This document shows positions 1 through 13,400 of a DNA stretch of 64,000 nt, one piece after another. This stretch comes from Phlebopus portentosus. Its lineage: Eukaryota > Basidiomycota > Agaricomycetes > Boletales > Boletinellaceae. The notes below the pieces were generated by a model. It was not told the origin of the DNA. It did no database searches and worked only from the letters and a program-made list of their open reading frames with translations. Each line of letters begins with the position of its first letter. Position 1 is the first letter of the stretch. The stretch covers positions 558,001 through 622,000 of the forward strand of contig JAYXKI010000009.1 of the NCBI GenBank assembly GCA_037892935.1, in the 5' to 3' direction. Both the position numbers and the translations under genes were made by a program.

Positions 1-52
1 AGCTGGTAGATGCGTCTCTTTTCGATTTGGAGGCTGAAATATTTACGTTCTT

Positions 53-3000
53 ATGGTTCTCAAGCTAAGCACTAGCATGTCATTGAATCAGTCTGATGAG
101 AGTGACAAGCTGGAATCGGTCTACGATCGCGCTGCTTCCTCGTGGAGACGTTTCAAGCAAACCGGAAATCGGGAAGATATCGATCTAACCATTACTCTCG
201 GCCAATCCCTGCTCGATTCTCGTCCTCACGACCATCCTATACGTGGGAAGCTGTTGCACGATCTTGCGAACTCCCTCGTAACTCGGTACGAACGATGGGG
301 AAATGCGGAGGATCTGGAAAATGCGATCACGCTTCGGCGGGAAGCCTTGGAGATCACTCCTGATGGACATTCCGATCAATTCAAGTCACTGATTTACCTA
401 GGAAATTCGCTTTTAACTCGCTTTGGGCGCGATGGCAGCGTCGAGGACCTTGATGAGTCCATCACTCTCTATCGTTCTGCCCTTGCTCTTCGACCCATCG
501 GCCATCCCGATCGCTCGTTATCACTAAACAATCTGAGCAATGCCTTGAAGGCTCGCTTCGAGGAAAGCGGGCGAGCCGAAGACCTTGATGAGTGCATCGA
601 GTTGCAAAGTGCTGCTGTCGCTCTTCGACCCGATGGACACCCCTCGCGTGCCTCATCACTTAACATTTTGGGTAATGCTTTGAGAACACGTTTCGAACAG
701 CGTGGAAGCCCCGAAGACCTTGACGAGTCTATCGCCTTTCACCGTGCTGCCCTAGCACTTCGACCAGACGGCCACCCGCATCGTCCCATATCGCTGAACA
801 ATCTTGGAACCTCTCTGAAAACCCGCTATTCTCAAAGTGGCCGAATCGAGGACCTCGATGAGGCTATTTCTCTGTACCGCGCCGCCCTCGCTCTTCGACC
901 AGTTGGTCATCCTGATCGTTCCATGGCGCTGAACAATCTGGGAGGTTCGCTTTTGGCTCGCTTCGAGAAATATGGGGAAATCGAGGACCTTGACGAATGC
1001 ATCGAATTGCAGCGTTCCGCTCTCGCTCTCCGACCTGACGGACATCCGCTGCGATCCTCAGCACTTAGCAATCTCGGAAATTCTCTGAAAACTCGTTTTG
1101 GCCTCACTGGCCAAATTGAGGACCTCAATGAGTGCATTGAACTGCAACGTGCTGCCCTTGTCCTCCGACCTAAGAGCCACCCTGATCGTTCCTTGTCACT
1201 GACTAGTCTGGGCCGTTCGCTCTTGACTCGCTTCGAGCAGGAAGGGCAAATCGAAGACCTCGAGAGTCCATAACTCTTCACCGTGCTGCCCTCGCTCTCC
1301 GAACCGACGGTCATTCCTTGCGCGCCTCCTCGCTCACCAGTTTGGGAAACTCTCTGAAAGCTCGTTTCGAGCAAGGAGGCCGAGCCGAGGACATCGATGA
1401 GGCCACCAGTCTACACCGTGCCGCTCTCGCTCTTCGACCCGACGACCACCCCGAGCGTCCCACTTCACTCAATAATTTAGGAAGTACACTTGCGATTCGT
1501 TTCTGCCAAACCGGCCAAGTCGAGGACCTCGATGAGTGCATTGAATTTCATCGTGCCGCTTTGGCTCTTAGACCCGAAGGTCATCCGACTCGTTCTTTGA
1601 CGCTGAGCAATTTAGGGAGTTCACTCTGTACTCGCTTCGAACAAGTAGGTGCTATGGAGGATCTTGACGAGTGCATCGGATTGCATCGAGCCGCCCTCAC
1701 CCTACGACCAGACGGTCATCCTGATCGTTCAATGTCACTGAGCAATCTGGGAGCTTCACTCTTCATTCGCTTCGAACAAGTCGGCCAGGCTGAAGACCTC
1801 GACGAGTGCATAGAATTGCAGCGAACTGCTCTCACTCTTCGACTGGATGGCCATCCTGATCGTTCTGCGTCTCTGAATAATTTGGGAAGTTCACTTTTGA
1901 CTCGCTTCGAACAGTATGGACGACTTGAGGACTTGGACGAGTGCATTGATCTACAACGGGCTGCAATCGATCTTCGACCCAAAGGTCATCCTAATCGCTC
2001 CTCATCGCTGAACAACTTGGGAGGTTCTCTGAAAACTCGCTTCGAGCATACTGGACGAGTCGAGGACCTCGACGAATCCATAACTTTGCACCGTGCCGCG
2101 CTCGCTCTTGAACCTGACGGCCACCCTGGTCGTTCCATGTCGCTGAACAGTCTGGGAAGTTCGCTATTGATTCGCTTCTGGCAAGACGGCCGAGCTGAGG
2201 ATCTTGATGAGGGCATTGAAGTACAACGTGCTGCCCTCGTTTTTCGGCCTGATAGCCATCCTTTACGTTCCTTGTTACTCAATAGTCTGGGGAGTTCTTT
2301 GGGAACTCGCTTCGAGCATAGAGGCAGTTTCGAGGACCTTGATGAGTCCATAACTCTTCACCGTGCCGCCCTTGAACTTCGACCCGACGGTCATCCTTTA
2401 CGTGCTTCCTCGCTCAATAATCTGGGAAATTCTTTGAGAGCTCGCTTTGAATACGGCAGCAGAGTGAAGGATGACCTCGAAGAGTCCATCGTCACGCACC
2501 GTGCTGCCCTTTCTCTTCGACCCGACGGTCACCCAGATCGTCCCGTCTCGCTCAACAATCTGGGAATTTCACTCTTGGTTCGCTTCGAAAATTTTGGCCA
2601 AGTTGAAGACCTTGATGAGTCCATTGATCTGCATCGTGCTGCCCTTACCCTTCGACCCGAAGATCATCCGGATCGTTCCAGTCCACTACATAACCTTGCA
2701 AATTCTCTTTATGCTCGATACCAGAAGGATGGCCACAAGGAAGACTTCGAGGAGTGTATCGACTGTTTGACTCGCGTTGCCGCCGATGTGCTCTCAGGTT
2801 CACTAGATCGTCTAAAAGCGGCGTGGAGATGGACGACTCTGGCGCGATCCCACAATCATCCAACTTCTTTAGATGCCTACAGGACGGCGATATTGATCCT
2901 TCAACGCGCTCTTGCGATCATGCCTACTTTATCCTCTCAACACGATTTCCTTGCCAGCTACTACAGTATCCAAACATTTGCTCTAGATGCAGCATCGTAC

Positions 3001-4430
3001 CTTATAGAGAAGAGCGAGTTCGCTCAGGCTATTGAGCTCCTGGAGCAAGGGAGAGCCTTGCTTTGGTCGCAGATGAGAGGATTCAGGACCCCACTTGACC
3101 GACTTGCGGAGGAAAACAAGGCTCTTGCTGACAGGTTGAGGGAATGTAGTCAACGTATGGAGGCTCTCATAACCTCGTCTTCGGCACATATAGTCGGTCT
3201 GAGTACGAACGAAGATGGCACTTTAGAGAAGCGGAATTCGTCCGACGAGACTGTGCTTCGCATGCGAAAGCTTTCAGAGGAGCAAGAAGCTTTAGTCGTC
3301 GAAGTCCGGCAGATTCCTGGATTTGAAGACTTCCTCAAAGCTTCACCATTCGAGACGTTGAAGAAGGCTGCTGTAGAAGGACCCGTGGTCGTTATTAACC
3401 ACTGTGAACATCGATGCGACGCTATCATTGTCCTTGCGCATGAAGAGACACCGTGTGTATGCATCCCTCTCGATAAGGACTGGTACACTGAAGCAAACGA
3501 ACTATACGATGAGCTCGTACTATCACGCAAAGAATTCGGGGTACACTCGACCAAATATGACCAGGCGCTTCGACTCTCAATGAAGGTGCTGTGGGATAGA
3601 GTCGTCTCCAAAGTTATCGAGAAACTCCGAGAATTAGGACTCGTCGAAGGGTCGCGCATCTGGTGGTGCCCTACCTCAGTTCTGTCAGCACTCCCTTTTC
3701 ATGCTGCGGGACCTTACATGGGCACGGACGGAAGTACGAGATATCTTATGGACGAGTACATATCATCGTACACTCCAACTCTCAAGTCCCTCATCACTGC
3801 GCGTTCTGGAATACGTGTCAACGAGGAAAAGCTTCTCTTCGTTGGAGATACAAGTCTTCCCTCCGCCACTAAAGAGAGGAACGCCATACGACAATACAAA
3901 CGTATCGACAAGCAACTCCTTGACCAACGTGCTTCTCCCAAGTCAGTGATGAAGGCGCTTCAGCGTGCAGAATGGGTGCACTTTACGTGCCATGGGCGTC
4001 TGGATCGGAACCTTTCAAATCGTCGCTCAAGCTTTTCGGAGGAGATCTCACTTTACTCGACATCGCTCGCGCCCGTCTACCCAATGCGGAGTTCGCCTTT
4101 CTTTCAGCTTGCCACACCGCCGAACAGGATCCCAACTTCGCGCAGGACGAAGCGCTCAACCTGGCCGCCGCAATGCAGTTTTGCGGATTCCGGAGCGTCG
4201 TGGGTACGATGTGGAAGCTGCTTGACAGGGATGGTCCTTTCCTCTCTCTCGCCGTCTATGCATATCTCATGCTCGATCTGGAAGATGGGGAGATAAGATG
4301 TAAAAGGGCCGCGGCTGCTGTTCGCGAGGCTGCATTGAGGCTCAGGGAACTGGGCGACGAGACGCCAAATGGAAGCAGGGTGGAAATGATGGCAGAGAGA
4401 TGGGTTAACCTCGTGCACATTGGTATTTAA
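53..4430 (+). CDS. TPR-repeat CHAT-domain (caspase-like) protein, disrupted by two frameshifts
   Basis: A long repeat protein of about 1,460 residues if the frame is restored. About 19 tandem TPR-like units of 45 residues (135 bp) run from near 240 to 2770; each has a core like NNLGxSLxxRFE, then EDLDECI, then ALRPDGHP. A helical linker (2770-3350) leads to a C-terminal CHAT protease domain. The putative catalytic His is in TCHG (codon 3991-3993) and the Cys in LSACHTA (codon 4110-4112). CHAT is a caspase/separase-clan fold; fungal TPR-CHAT proteins are thought to act in signalling or cell death, but a role here is inference. The frame breaks near 1262 (repeat 8/9, GAT codon reduced to GA) and near 4008, between the two catalytic residues; each is explained by one lost base. 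The start could be 53 or 77, and exons before the window are possible. Family assignment is firm; functional integrity is not. Confidence 0.85.
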
Positions 4431-5572
4431 CGTTCTTTCTTATGTCTATGTTCACCTGTTTCGGTACCTTGTACATGATTAATCCGGTATACAGTAATGA
4501 GTAAGAAGCTCTTCGCGTCATTCTTGAGTAAGGAAAGCTATAATCGCCCTTATATCCTTTCACTTTTTTTTTCTTTTCAACGCATTCACTGCGCGCGGCG
4601 GTTAGCTGTTTACGATTGCGCCGTAGCTACAAGGACTACGTAATGTTGGGTCACCCTAAGGGGAGTATAGAAATAACAGCAGGGATGGGTTGTACGGTAT
4701 TCAGCAAGGTACGACACCGTGAAGATGGGACTTCTCATTTCCAGCTCATTACAATCGCATCAGAAGAAAAATCACGCTTCTTTGCAAAGAGAAAAAAAAA
4801 GAAATGTTGTATGTTATAAATGCATTTGAAATCCAGATTTGACGGACAGGATACACTCATACATACATACACAGACATCTTGCTCTTAATAAAGCACTTG
4901 GGATAAAGGGGAAGAAAAACGAAATAGAACAGAAGCAACAATCTCTATCTCTATCAAAGGGATAGGAAGCTTAATCAGAGCCAGGGCAGGAAAAGCACAA
5001 GAAACAATCAGGCAGTTGAACGGCCATTCCCAGTGAGGTTACGGAGGGACGAAAAGCCTGTTGGAAGGAGCATATAAGGCTTATCGAAAGGATCATCAAC
5101 CGAAACGTTGAGGGACGCGTAGGGAATATCAAGAAGATGAGGAACGACAACAGATACAGAACAGAGATAAAAAACGATGCGAAAAATCATAATTCAGTCG
5201 ATTTGAATCAGTCAATTGGCAGTTACAAATTGTAAAGAAACCTCCAAGAAAAGAACACATGAAGAGACGGAAAAACATGTAAAGGATACGATGAACGAAT
5301 AAAGAATCGACTGAAATGTATGTAAATGGAATGACAAAAATGTGTGACTCGTGAAAGTAGCTGAGAGACTGGTTATACATGTGCGATGTGGAATGGTGAT
5401 GTACAGTGTACAGTTGATTTGTTCGTGCATACTGTACAAATTGCCGGGTAGGTGATAGATAATACAACGAGAGCACAGTATGGTGCTTCACTCGTCTGTC
5501 GTCTTCGTCTTCGTCTTCATCTTCTTCCGACGCTCGTTTGAAGCGTCCTCTCTTCAACTTCAGACCACCTGT
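4431..5572. other. Convergent intergenic region
   Basis: About 1.1 kb between the 3' ends of the CHAT gene and the minus-strand ankyrin gene. It holds an AATAAA at about 4887 and a (GTCTTC)-type triplet run at 5498-5530. Short ORFs here lack coding character. I see no RNA gene. Confidence 0.6.
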
Positions 5573-8500
5573 TTACGACTTGCCCTTCAGACCCTTCACA
5601 AGCGACCTGATCCCCCCAAACCTCGCTTTCGAAGGCGATCGACTCGACCCAGCCGAAGACGCAGGGGAAATAGAATACGCATCCTGGATCTCCTTCTGCC
5701 TATGACTCCTATAATGATGCCCGTGTCCAGAGTTAGAGTGACTCGCATGGTGGTGATGACTCGCAGCATCAACCGCGAACCCCATCTTCGACAGCTTATG
5801 CGCCGCACCCGTCCGCCGGGTAGTCGGGTCCGAGCGAAGCACGCTACTGCTCCCTCTCGCGTTGTAGCTCCCGCTCCCGCTTCCGTATCCCGCTTCGGAA
5901 TCTTGTAAGGGAGCAGTTGCAACCCGCGTGAGCGGCACGCCGAAGTCGTCCGTCGATGCTGATGGATCGGGGTCGGGCGTACGCGATCGTAAAGGCAAGG
6001 AAGGACGCGTATCGTCAATTGTGTACCTTGTGGATGGGTAATCGTGGTCCGCGGGAGGTGCTGCTGCTGCGCTTGGTGAGGGTGAGATTCGCGGAGCGAC
6101 GCTGTCGGGGGTCGTTTCAGGTGAATCAATAGGCGTAGCCGTCGTCTCGATAATCGCAATATCAGGTAATTTCTCAGACTCTTTGCTGATGTATAAAGGC
6201 GTCGATGTTGACTGCGAGTGGGAGTGGGCGTGCACTGTAGGAGATGTTCCAGTGCTATGAACCGTTGTGTCAGCTGCCGTCGGCGAACAAGAGGTGGAAG
6301 CTATAACGACAAATAAGATAATCAGCATCTCATGTATGAGAAATCCATAGAAGAATTTAGTAAAGAGCACGGACCAGCAGGAGAGCTGAAGCCCCAAGAT
6401 GCCTGAGGTGCACCTTCTGCCGTATGAGGGCGCTTCTGTTTCGCTGGCCTCGCAGGAGGCCTCTGTCTCAAACTCGACGCGCCAGGTCCCAGTGCAAGTC
6501 CAACAGCAGCATCCGTCGTCGCTCCTCGCTGCCGAAGCACCGCAACGTCCCTCTTCTTCTGCGTCAGCGCCATCCTCGCCTCTTTCGCAGCCTCCTTCGC
6601 CGACTTTGGGGTCTTCACTTCCCCACTCTCGTTCGCGCTGGCATTGTGCTGTTCGCTGCCACCAACGACTTCGGCTTCCCCGTCCGAATCATCCCGCACA
6701 GACCACAACTCGCGCTGTTTCTCTCCACGCGCGAAGCGCCTCTCGAGAGCGAGGATCTCACCATATGCTGCTAGCTGTGCTGACAGCGGAACGTCGGGAC
6801 TTTCGGGACCATCTGCCGGCAGAGAAGCGCTCGCGAGGATCGCCTGCTGCGCGCGCCGCACAAGCGCCTCTGCTTCCGCAAGGTTACTAATCCCACGAAG
6901 GTCAAGGTCGGGAGGAAGAGGCGTAGGCGTCGTCGGCGAATGCGCGTTCTTCGTCCTTTGTAATTGCTCAGGCGATTCTTGCCCATCTGGGTTGGACAAG
7001 CCAAGCTCTTCAAGCGAGGAAGACGGAGAAGCGTGCAGGCATACGTCGTTGCTCGTCTCTTTCGCATTCGTGGTCCGCAACGAGTCATCCCTCATCCTCA
7101 TACTATCGGTTGGGACTTCGGTGTCGTTATCATCCCCACTAAGTATGCTCGTCATACGCAGATCCGTACCAGGACTCGGGGTAATGAGGTTGCTCGTACT
7201 CGAAGTATCCGCCTGACTAGGCTCACTCCTGTCCGTCTCCACGCTTGAGAACGATTCCCCTCTCGCACGCGACTCCGCAACGCGTTCCTTCGTCTCACTC
7301 GTTGCGTCTTTATTATCACCTTCAAGAAGAGCATCATCGGGAAGACTGTAACGCGTCGTCACAGACGCTTCCGACGTAACAGAGACAGGTGTACGTGGAG
7401 GCGGGCCATCGATGCTGAATGGGAATTCATTGCGTTCATATCCGGCGTTTCTGTTCTCCGGAGATACACCAGGCGATGAGGACGAAGCTGTCGACGCGAA
7501 CGAAGCTCCTCTCGCTCGTCCGGCAGACACATACTGTGCGTAATTCACAGCTTCCGTCGAAGGGTCTACACCCTGCTCGCCTTCTTCCAGCATCGTCGTC
7601 GACTCTTCAAGCTCAGCATCATCATACCGCAAGGCCGTCGACTCAGAGGGGTCGATGCTTGTCCCATAGTCCTCCTCTTCGTCTTCTTCATCCTCGTCAT
7701 ATCCATACGAGTGTTCATGCCGGAGCGAGCTCGCGCTCCTCGTTCCGCGAAGCCTGATCGCCGAAGCATTCCCACCCATCCCCACGCTCGCACCAACCGG
7801 CGAACCCCAGCGCGGTTCGGGACTCATACTCGAAGTCTCAGCCGGACTCGCAGTTGCATCGAACCTCAACGTCCGCGTCCCACCAGGCGTACCCGTGCCA
7901 CTCGAGCTCTGCGAAGACGCCGAGCGGTTATGACTCCTACTCTGCCCCTGTCCTCTCAATATACTCGGTCTAGCCGAAAGTCGAGGGGCGACCACTCCAG
8001 GCCCTGGCGCTGATCCCGGCACTACGTCTCCAAGGCCATCTGTGCCGGTAGTAGCGACACCACCAGCAGCTTCGTCTTCGAATTCCTCATGCAACTGTTC
8101 CTGCGAGTACCGATGGTGCAGTTCCACAGCGGAGGGGACGAGCGGACTTCGCGGGACGGGTACCGATCCCGCACCTTCGCTTCCAATGCGCTGACGGTAC
8201 CACGACCCAGGCCTCCCACCTCCACCGCTCATAGGCGGGGGCGAAGGTGCGAATGAGGCAGACAAAGGTGACGCCGGGGGCGATGCAGTCCCTCTCGCAC
8301 CAGCGCTAGCAGAAAACGCATGATTGTAAATCGGTGCGGAGTTCGAGAATGATGTTGACGCAGAGGCCGAACCCGAGCCGGGCTCGCTACCGCTGAGGTT
8401 CAGACTCGAGTTTGCATTCACATTCGCGTTCAAGTTTGTGTTTGAACTGACGCTCGGTTCACCCCCCGCGCGCCTGAAAAGGTTCCTCAATGAAATTTTG

Positions 8501-10472
8501 CTACTCAGCTTCCGCGTCGTTCCCGTCCCCGTATTCACATTCGTGTTGCTCAAGTTCGTCGGGTACCCACTCGAGTACCCACTCGAGTACCCACTCGTCA
8601 TCCCGACAGCAGCTAAGCGACTTCCGCTTCTGCTAACTCCGTTCGCGTTCCCACTCGAATTAGCATTTCCATTCCCATTCTCCGCATTCGCACTTCCTTC
8701 CTGTCCAGCATCCGACCCCGCGGACCTTGGTCTCCGCTTCCGGCCCGAGAGGCGACGCTGGAACGGAGACGCGGGCTCGTTGAATATATGCGGTAACGAT
8801 GGTCGTCGATTCCCTGGTACCCCAGCTCCGAGGCCATCGAACGGACTGCTAATTAAGTTCGAGTTCGAGTTCGGGTGGAGGGACGAGGATGACGTCACGC
8901 TTGCACCCGTGCTGAGGGAGGGTCGGAATAATGCGCTCTCGGTAACGGAAGCGGATTGCGACGTAGATTGCGAGTGCGGCTGAGACTGGGACGAGGCTTG
9001 CGTCTGCAGCTGCGACGTCGAATGCGAGTGCCCGTGATGGAAAAGCGAATGCAAATGTGAATGCGACGATGGACTTCCACCATGCGAATGGGAATGAGAA
9101 TGTTGATGATGGTGCGAGTAATGATGTAACGGCAAAATCGAATGCGAGTGAGGGTGCGATTGCGATTGCGACTGTGGGTGTGCCGCAGCGGAAGGTGAAG
9201 GTGGCGACTTGTCTCGCTCTCGCTCTCGATCGCGTAGCTGACCATGCGATCCATGATGATGCAAAAGCGGTGTCTTGAACAAATGCAAGGCATTGTCAAT
9301 CGATCTCTTCATATGCAGCCTCCTCGATCCGCTCTGTACCATCTCCGAAATCTCGCATCCGTCCTTGTCTTTCTCTTTCTCGCCAGTGGAGCTCACAACG
9401 GTATTGGTATTCCCAATGTCGATCGCAGACCCATTCCCTCGACTCCCAAAAGGGTAATTCGGTCCAGAGACCGATCCGGGACCAGAAGCTTCCTCCTTCC
9501 CGCCGGGCTGCACGGGAGGCAAGTCACCCGCTCTCCCTCCGCTCCACGCAGCCAGTATGTCAGCACATTCGACCCATCCGGTATTGCGCGCGAGCATCTC
9601 GGGAGTGACGCCGTGCTTGTCCGCGCGATCCGGAACGGCGCCATGTGCAAGCAGGAGCTTCACTACTCCCAAGTGTCCGTTAGCTGCGGCGAAGTGTAAT
9701 GGTGTTGATCCTGGAAATTGAGTACGTTGTCAGCGTTACTCGTGTCACGGACCCAAGCCAGGAAATGTGCGAGGTCGATAATAGATGTACACGGGAAGGG
9801 GTAGATTGACTACACCAAATCCGTCTTTCTCAACGCATCGCGTGCACACAAATCTCATATCCAAACACCGAAAATAGTCACTCACCACTAGCTCCAACAG
9901 CCAATCCGGATGACTTGTGTTTCTCATTCGAGTATCTTCGCGGTATCCTAAATGACAACGACAATGACGTTTCGTGTGCGTGAGTACGTTATCAGATACA
10001 ATATGTCAGTGTCCCGATTCAGACGCAACATGACCCACGGCAACAAACCAAGGCAGTACTCACCTAGGGGCATTTACATCCGCGCCTTCGTCAATCAAAT
10101 ATTTGACCACGACTTCGCTCCCACCCGCGCAGGCCGCATGCAGGGGTAGTACTCCGTTTAGGACCGAGTTAATCGGCTGACCATGGCTCAGAGCGAACTC
10201 GACGAGCCCCAGGTTCCCCGAGGCGGCAGCAAAGTGCAAGTCATATTGAGGGACTAAATAAATATATAATAAGAAAATATCAATAAATAATCATAAAATT
10301 ATTAATTGCTATGTGCGATGGGAGAAACAAAAAGAGAGAGACAAAGACAAGAATTGGAAGACCAAAAAAAAAAGTGAAAGAGGATATGGAAGGACGAGGA
10401 GAGGGACGTACACTGCGTAGTGACGTTATACCGAGCCTCCGCCTTTTGCTGGGTACGCGAAGTGCCCGGCAT
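5573..10472 (-). CDS. Ankyrin-repeat protein with long low-complexity C-terminal region
   Basis: Five exons, each junction phase-checked: 10472..10412, 10253..10064, 9947..9886, 9710..6375 and 6300..5573, giving 1,458 residues. Exons 1-4 encode ankyrin repeats (about residues 20-160), with typical DLHFAAASGN, VLPLHAACAGGS and STPLHFAAANGHLGVVKLL segments and a DKHGVTPEMLAR repeat. The rest is disordered: a His/Ser/Gln-rich stretch near 8990-9270, Asn/Ser-rich and Gly-Tyr-Ser repeats near 8560-8600, acidic patches, a short alpha-helical Ala/Glu/Arg-rich segment near 6550-6900, and a basic tail ending GLKGKS. Ankyrin repeats mediate protein binding; partner and process cannot be told from sequence. 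The start at 10472 (MPGTSRTQQK) was chosen because the ankyrin region follows directly; an in-frame upstream ATG at 10514 is possible. No frame lesion occurs in nearly 4.4 kb of coding sequence. The last intron donor is GTCCGT. Confidence 0.85.
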
Positions 10473-13400
10473 GGTGTTATTCCTGTCTCTCCCAAAGGCA
10501 GAGCGACTTGCCATGCGCTACTGATTCCTTTGTCTTGTCGCCTTTAAACCAAGGCGACCTTGTTCGGTCTGAGATAGAATTAAGAGGAGGCTGGGGAGTA
10601 CGACGAGAGAGGATGATGGTGGAGAGAAAGAGAAGATTGAGAGGAAGAGGAGAGGATGAATGATGGACAGATTGGGATTTCCAGGCTCAGCGGGGCCCAG
10701 AACGAGATGCAAGGTAGGTATGTGCTACTAGAACTAGGCTGGGAGTGATCAGATGGTCGTGAAAGGATATGAGCTATAATTAATTGTGATAAAGGCAAGG
10801 ATTACTTACAACGGAAATGCAGGCGACTGTCGGACTGGACGAAGTGATTGATTGATGGGCTCGAAGAAGAGGACAAGGGAGCAGTACGTCGGAGCACAGC
10901 GGGGCCCGAGCCTACCAGCACCAGCGAGCTCGGGAGCAGACTCTCCTCCACGCCAGGCGCTACTATTAACTTAACGCTTCCTTCTATAATATAATCCTCC
11001 GTTTTGATAGGACCAACCAGCCTCCGGCCAATAGCGTGCACAGACACCTCGAGAACGAGCAGGCGCGGTGCTGCTCGTCGTCTCCGTCGAGTGACGCGGT
11101 AAGTAAGAAGGTAAAGAGGAAAGACGAGTCGGTCGGAAAGGTGGGGAAAGACAAAGACTCGAAGATTATAGTAGCACCCAAATCGGGAAATATATAAACA
11201 CTGATCCACTGATCCACATCTGTCACACCAATCGCGACAATCACAACAATCATCTCTGAATCATCTCACTCCCCATCTCACAAACACACCCCATCTTTAT
11301 TGTCCATTCATTTCCATAAATAACATAAAGTCAAGTATATATTCGGCATCCTCAGGTCTGCCTTGATTTGATGGAATGAACAGAATGATTTAGGTCTATT
11401 CAGCGCGCTGGCCCTATCCCGCCCGCGTTCTAACCTGACTGGCTTTTTTGTAGTAGATAGAAAGACGTAGACGTCCATGTGACATCCACCAGCGGCGCAA
11501 ACATGAATTCCACGCTCCCCCTGCATTCCCCGCTGTTTTGCATGCCTTCACCATATGGTGTGTCCACGCACGCCGACACACCGAAGATCCGGTGAATTTA
11601 CCGTAGTCGTGATGTCGTGACAGACACAGGATGTCATGCGTGCATTGTGTCACTCGACGACTAATCTACATATTTACCTGCTACCTCACCTCGATTGTTT
11701 AGCGCGGGGACGGGGACGTTCTTCGTTTTGTTTCGTATACAGCCTCGTTCTCTACATATCTAGGTCTGGAATTTCTCCATCACCACGTTGCCGGACGGAC
11801 GCTGTATTCATCCCGGGCTGTACGACGACTTACATCATTACAACCATCGCCATCGCCATCGGCAACCCAACAACAAATAAGTGCACCACAGACGCTCCTG
11901 CATGCTCCCTAGATGCACAACAAGACACACAGCAAATACATCACGGGCTTATGGATTATCTTCATCTGATCAAACGAATAGGGGGGAGTCAAAGTTAAGA
12001 CACCACACCACGTTCTGATTATGATCTATCTGGTCCAGTAAGAAACCAGAACTCAAAAATTTTACTCCCGCCCGCCTCGTTTTCTTCTGTTTTCTCCCGA
12101 ACAAATTTTCCTATACAGGCTTAGGGATGACTCTGGCTCTATCTCTTCTAACCGTCTCAGCCTATTCAGCAAGCTTCCCGCCGGCTTCCCTATTCCGGTC
12201 CAATTATAACGCCACGCGTTCCCAGCCCTTCTCCCGCTATCTAGCCGAATGGATCTCTCATCTCTCCCTATCTCTTCTTTGACTTCCTGTCCTCCTCACG
12301 GGCAGGACGAACCGACCGCGTGCAAGTGTGCTGCGGGCGAGCTAAGTATATCCAGGATAAATTCGTCATCTACATACATATATATATAGTTCTGTGGGGT
12401 ACGGTGTGGTGCGTATACTAAATTATTACTTACTATGACGACCATACAATGCATTGACGTTCTGACGTTCGCACACCACCCGCGTCAGGCCTATCTATCT
12501 CTGTCTGCTTCTTGTTGCTCTCGTTCTGGTTCTGGTTCTAGTTTCCAAGGTCCAGGTTACACGAACTCAGCGCATTGATGCATTGCTGACGTCCTCGTGA
12601 CGCATAGCATGATGCACACATATCATCTGAATGGCGATTCTTGTCGCCGGTACTGTTATGGATTGATGCTGCGGAACCAAAGGACAGTTAGGTGAGGCTT
12701 GAGGGTCTGATATGATACGAATTTGGAAGCGCACGCGCAATCTGGGGAGCCCACGAGCCGCCTCGCGTCTGTTGGCCTATTCATATCATAACACATAACA
12801 TAACATACACAAGTTTACGTTCAATCTAAAACCTTACAGCTACATGTCTTTCCGCTAATTGTGTAGTGCCGGATGAACACGCACCTTTCCGCCCATGTGC
12901 CCCGATACCCTTCTATCTATGAACGGGTCAACTCATACTGCCTGGGTCTAAGACTGATGTGGCGTTCGTTGGTTCTCTGGACGGATGGACAGATGGAATG
13001 ATAAATATGACGATATGCTTTCGCATATCAGATTATGATACATGGGTGCGCACTTGATGAGTGTGCTGCTTCTATCTGTCCGAAAGCGTTTAACCGATCC
13101 CAAAGCATCAAACTGATATTCATCATGATCAATCACCTACATCTTAGTTGCCACGATGTCAAGCAGTCACATCTGTGCAGCCCAAGAAACGATCGTAGTG
13201 TATAGAAACAACGATCTCAACGACCCCAAACAAAATCTGAATCGGAATTCCAAATCCAAATTTGAATTCATTAAATATCAATGATATCATACCCCGTCCA
13301 AGGCAATAGCGTGATGCCGGGCTGCACGTACCGCAGCGATGGTGATAGTGATGGTTACCGTTCAGTGTATTGGTCATCTCAGCTCCTCACCTTGATGCTG

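Noticed and set aside
907..1374. 155-codon minus-strand ORF opposite the TPR array
   Set aside because: It is the antisense of a regular coding repeat and repeats with the same period; Arg/Ser-rich shadow.
3150..3659. 169-codon minus-strand ORF
   Set aside because: Opposite the linker and start of the CHAT domain; no domain and Ser-rich shadow composition.
5129..5557. 142-codon minus ORF with an acidic Glu/Asp run, just after the ankyrin stop
   Set aside because: The acidic run comes from a GAAGAC-type microsatellite and the rest is low-complexity; probably 3' UTR.
8438..8983. 181-codon plus-strand ORF
   Set aside because: Lies entirely opposite the ankyrin gene's long exon.
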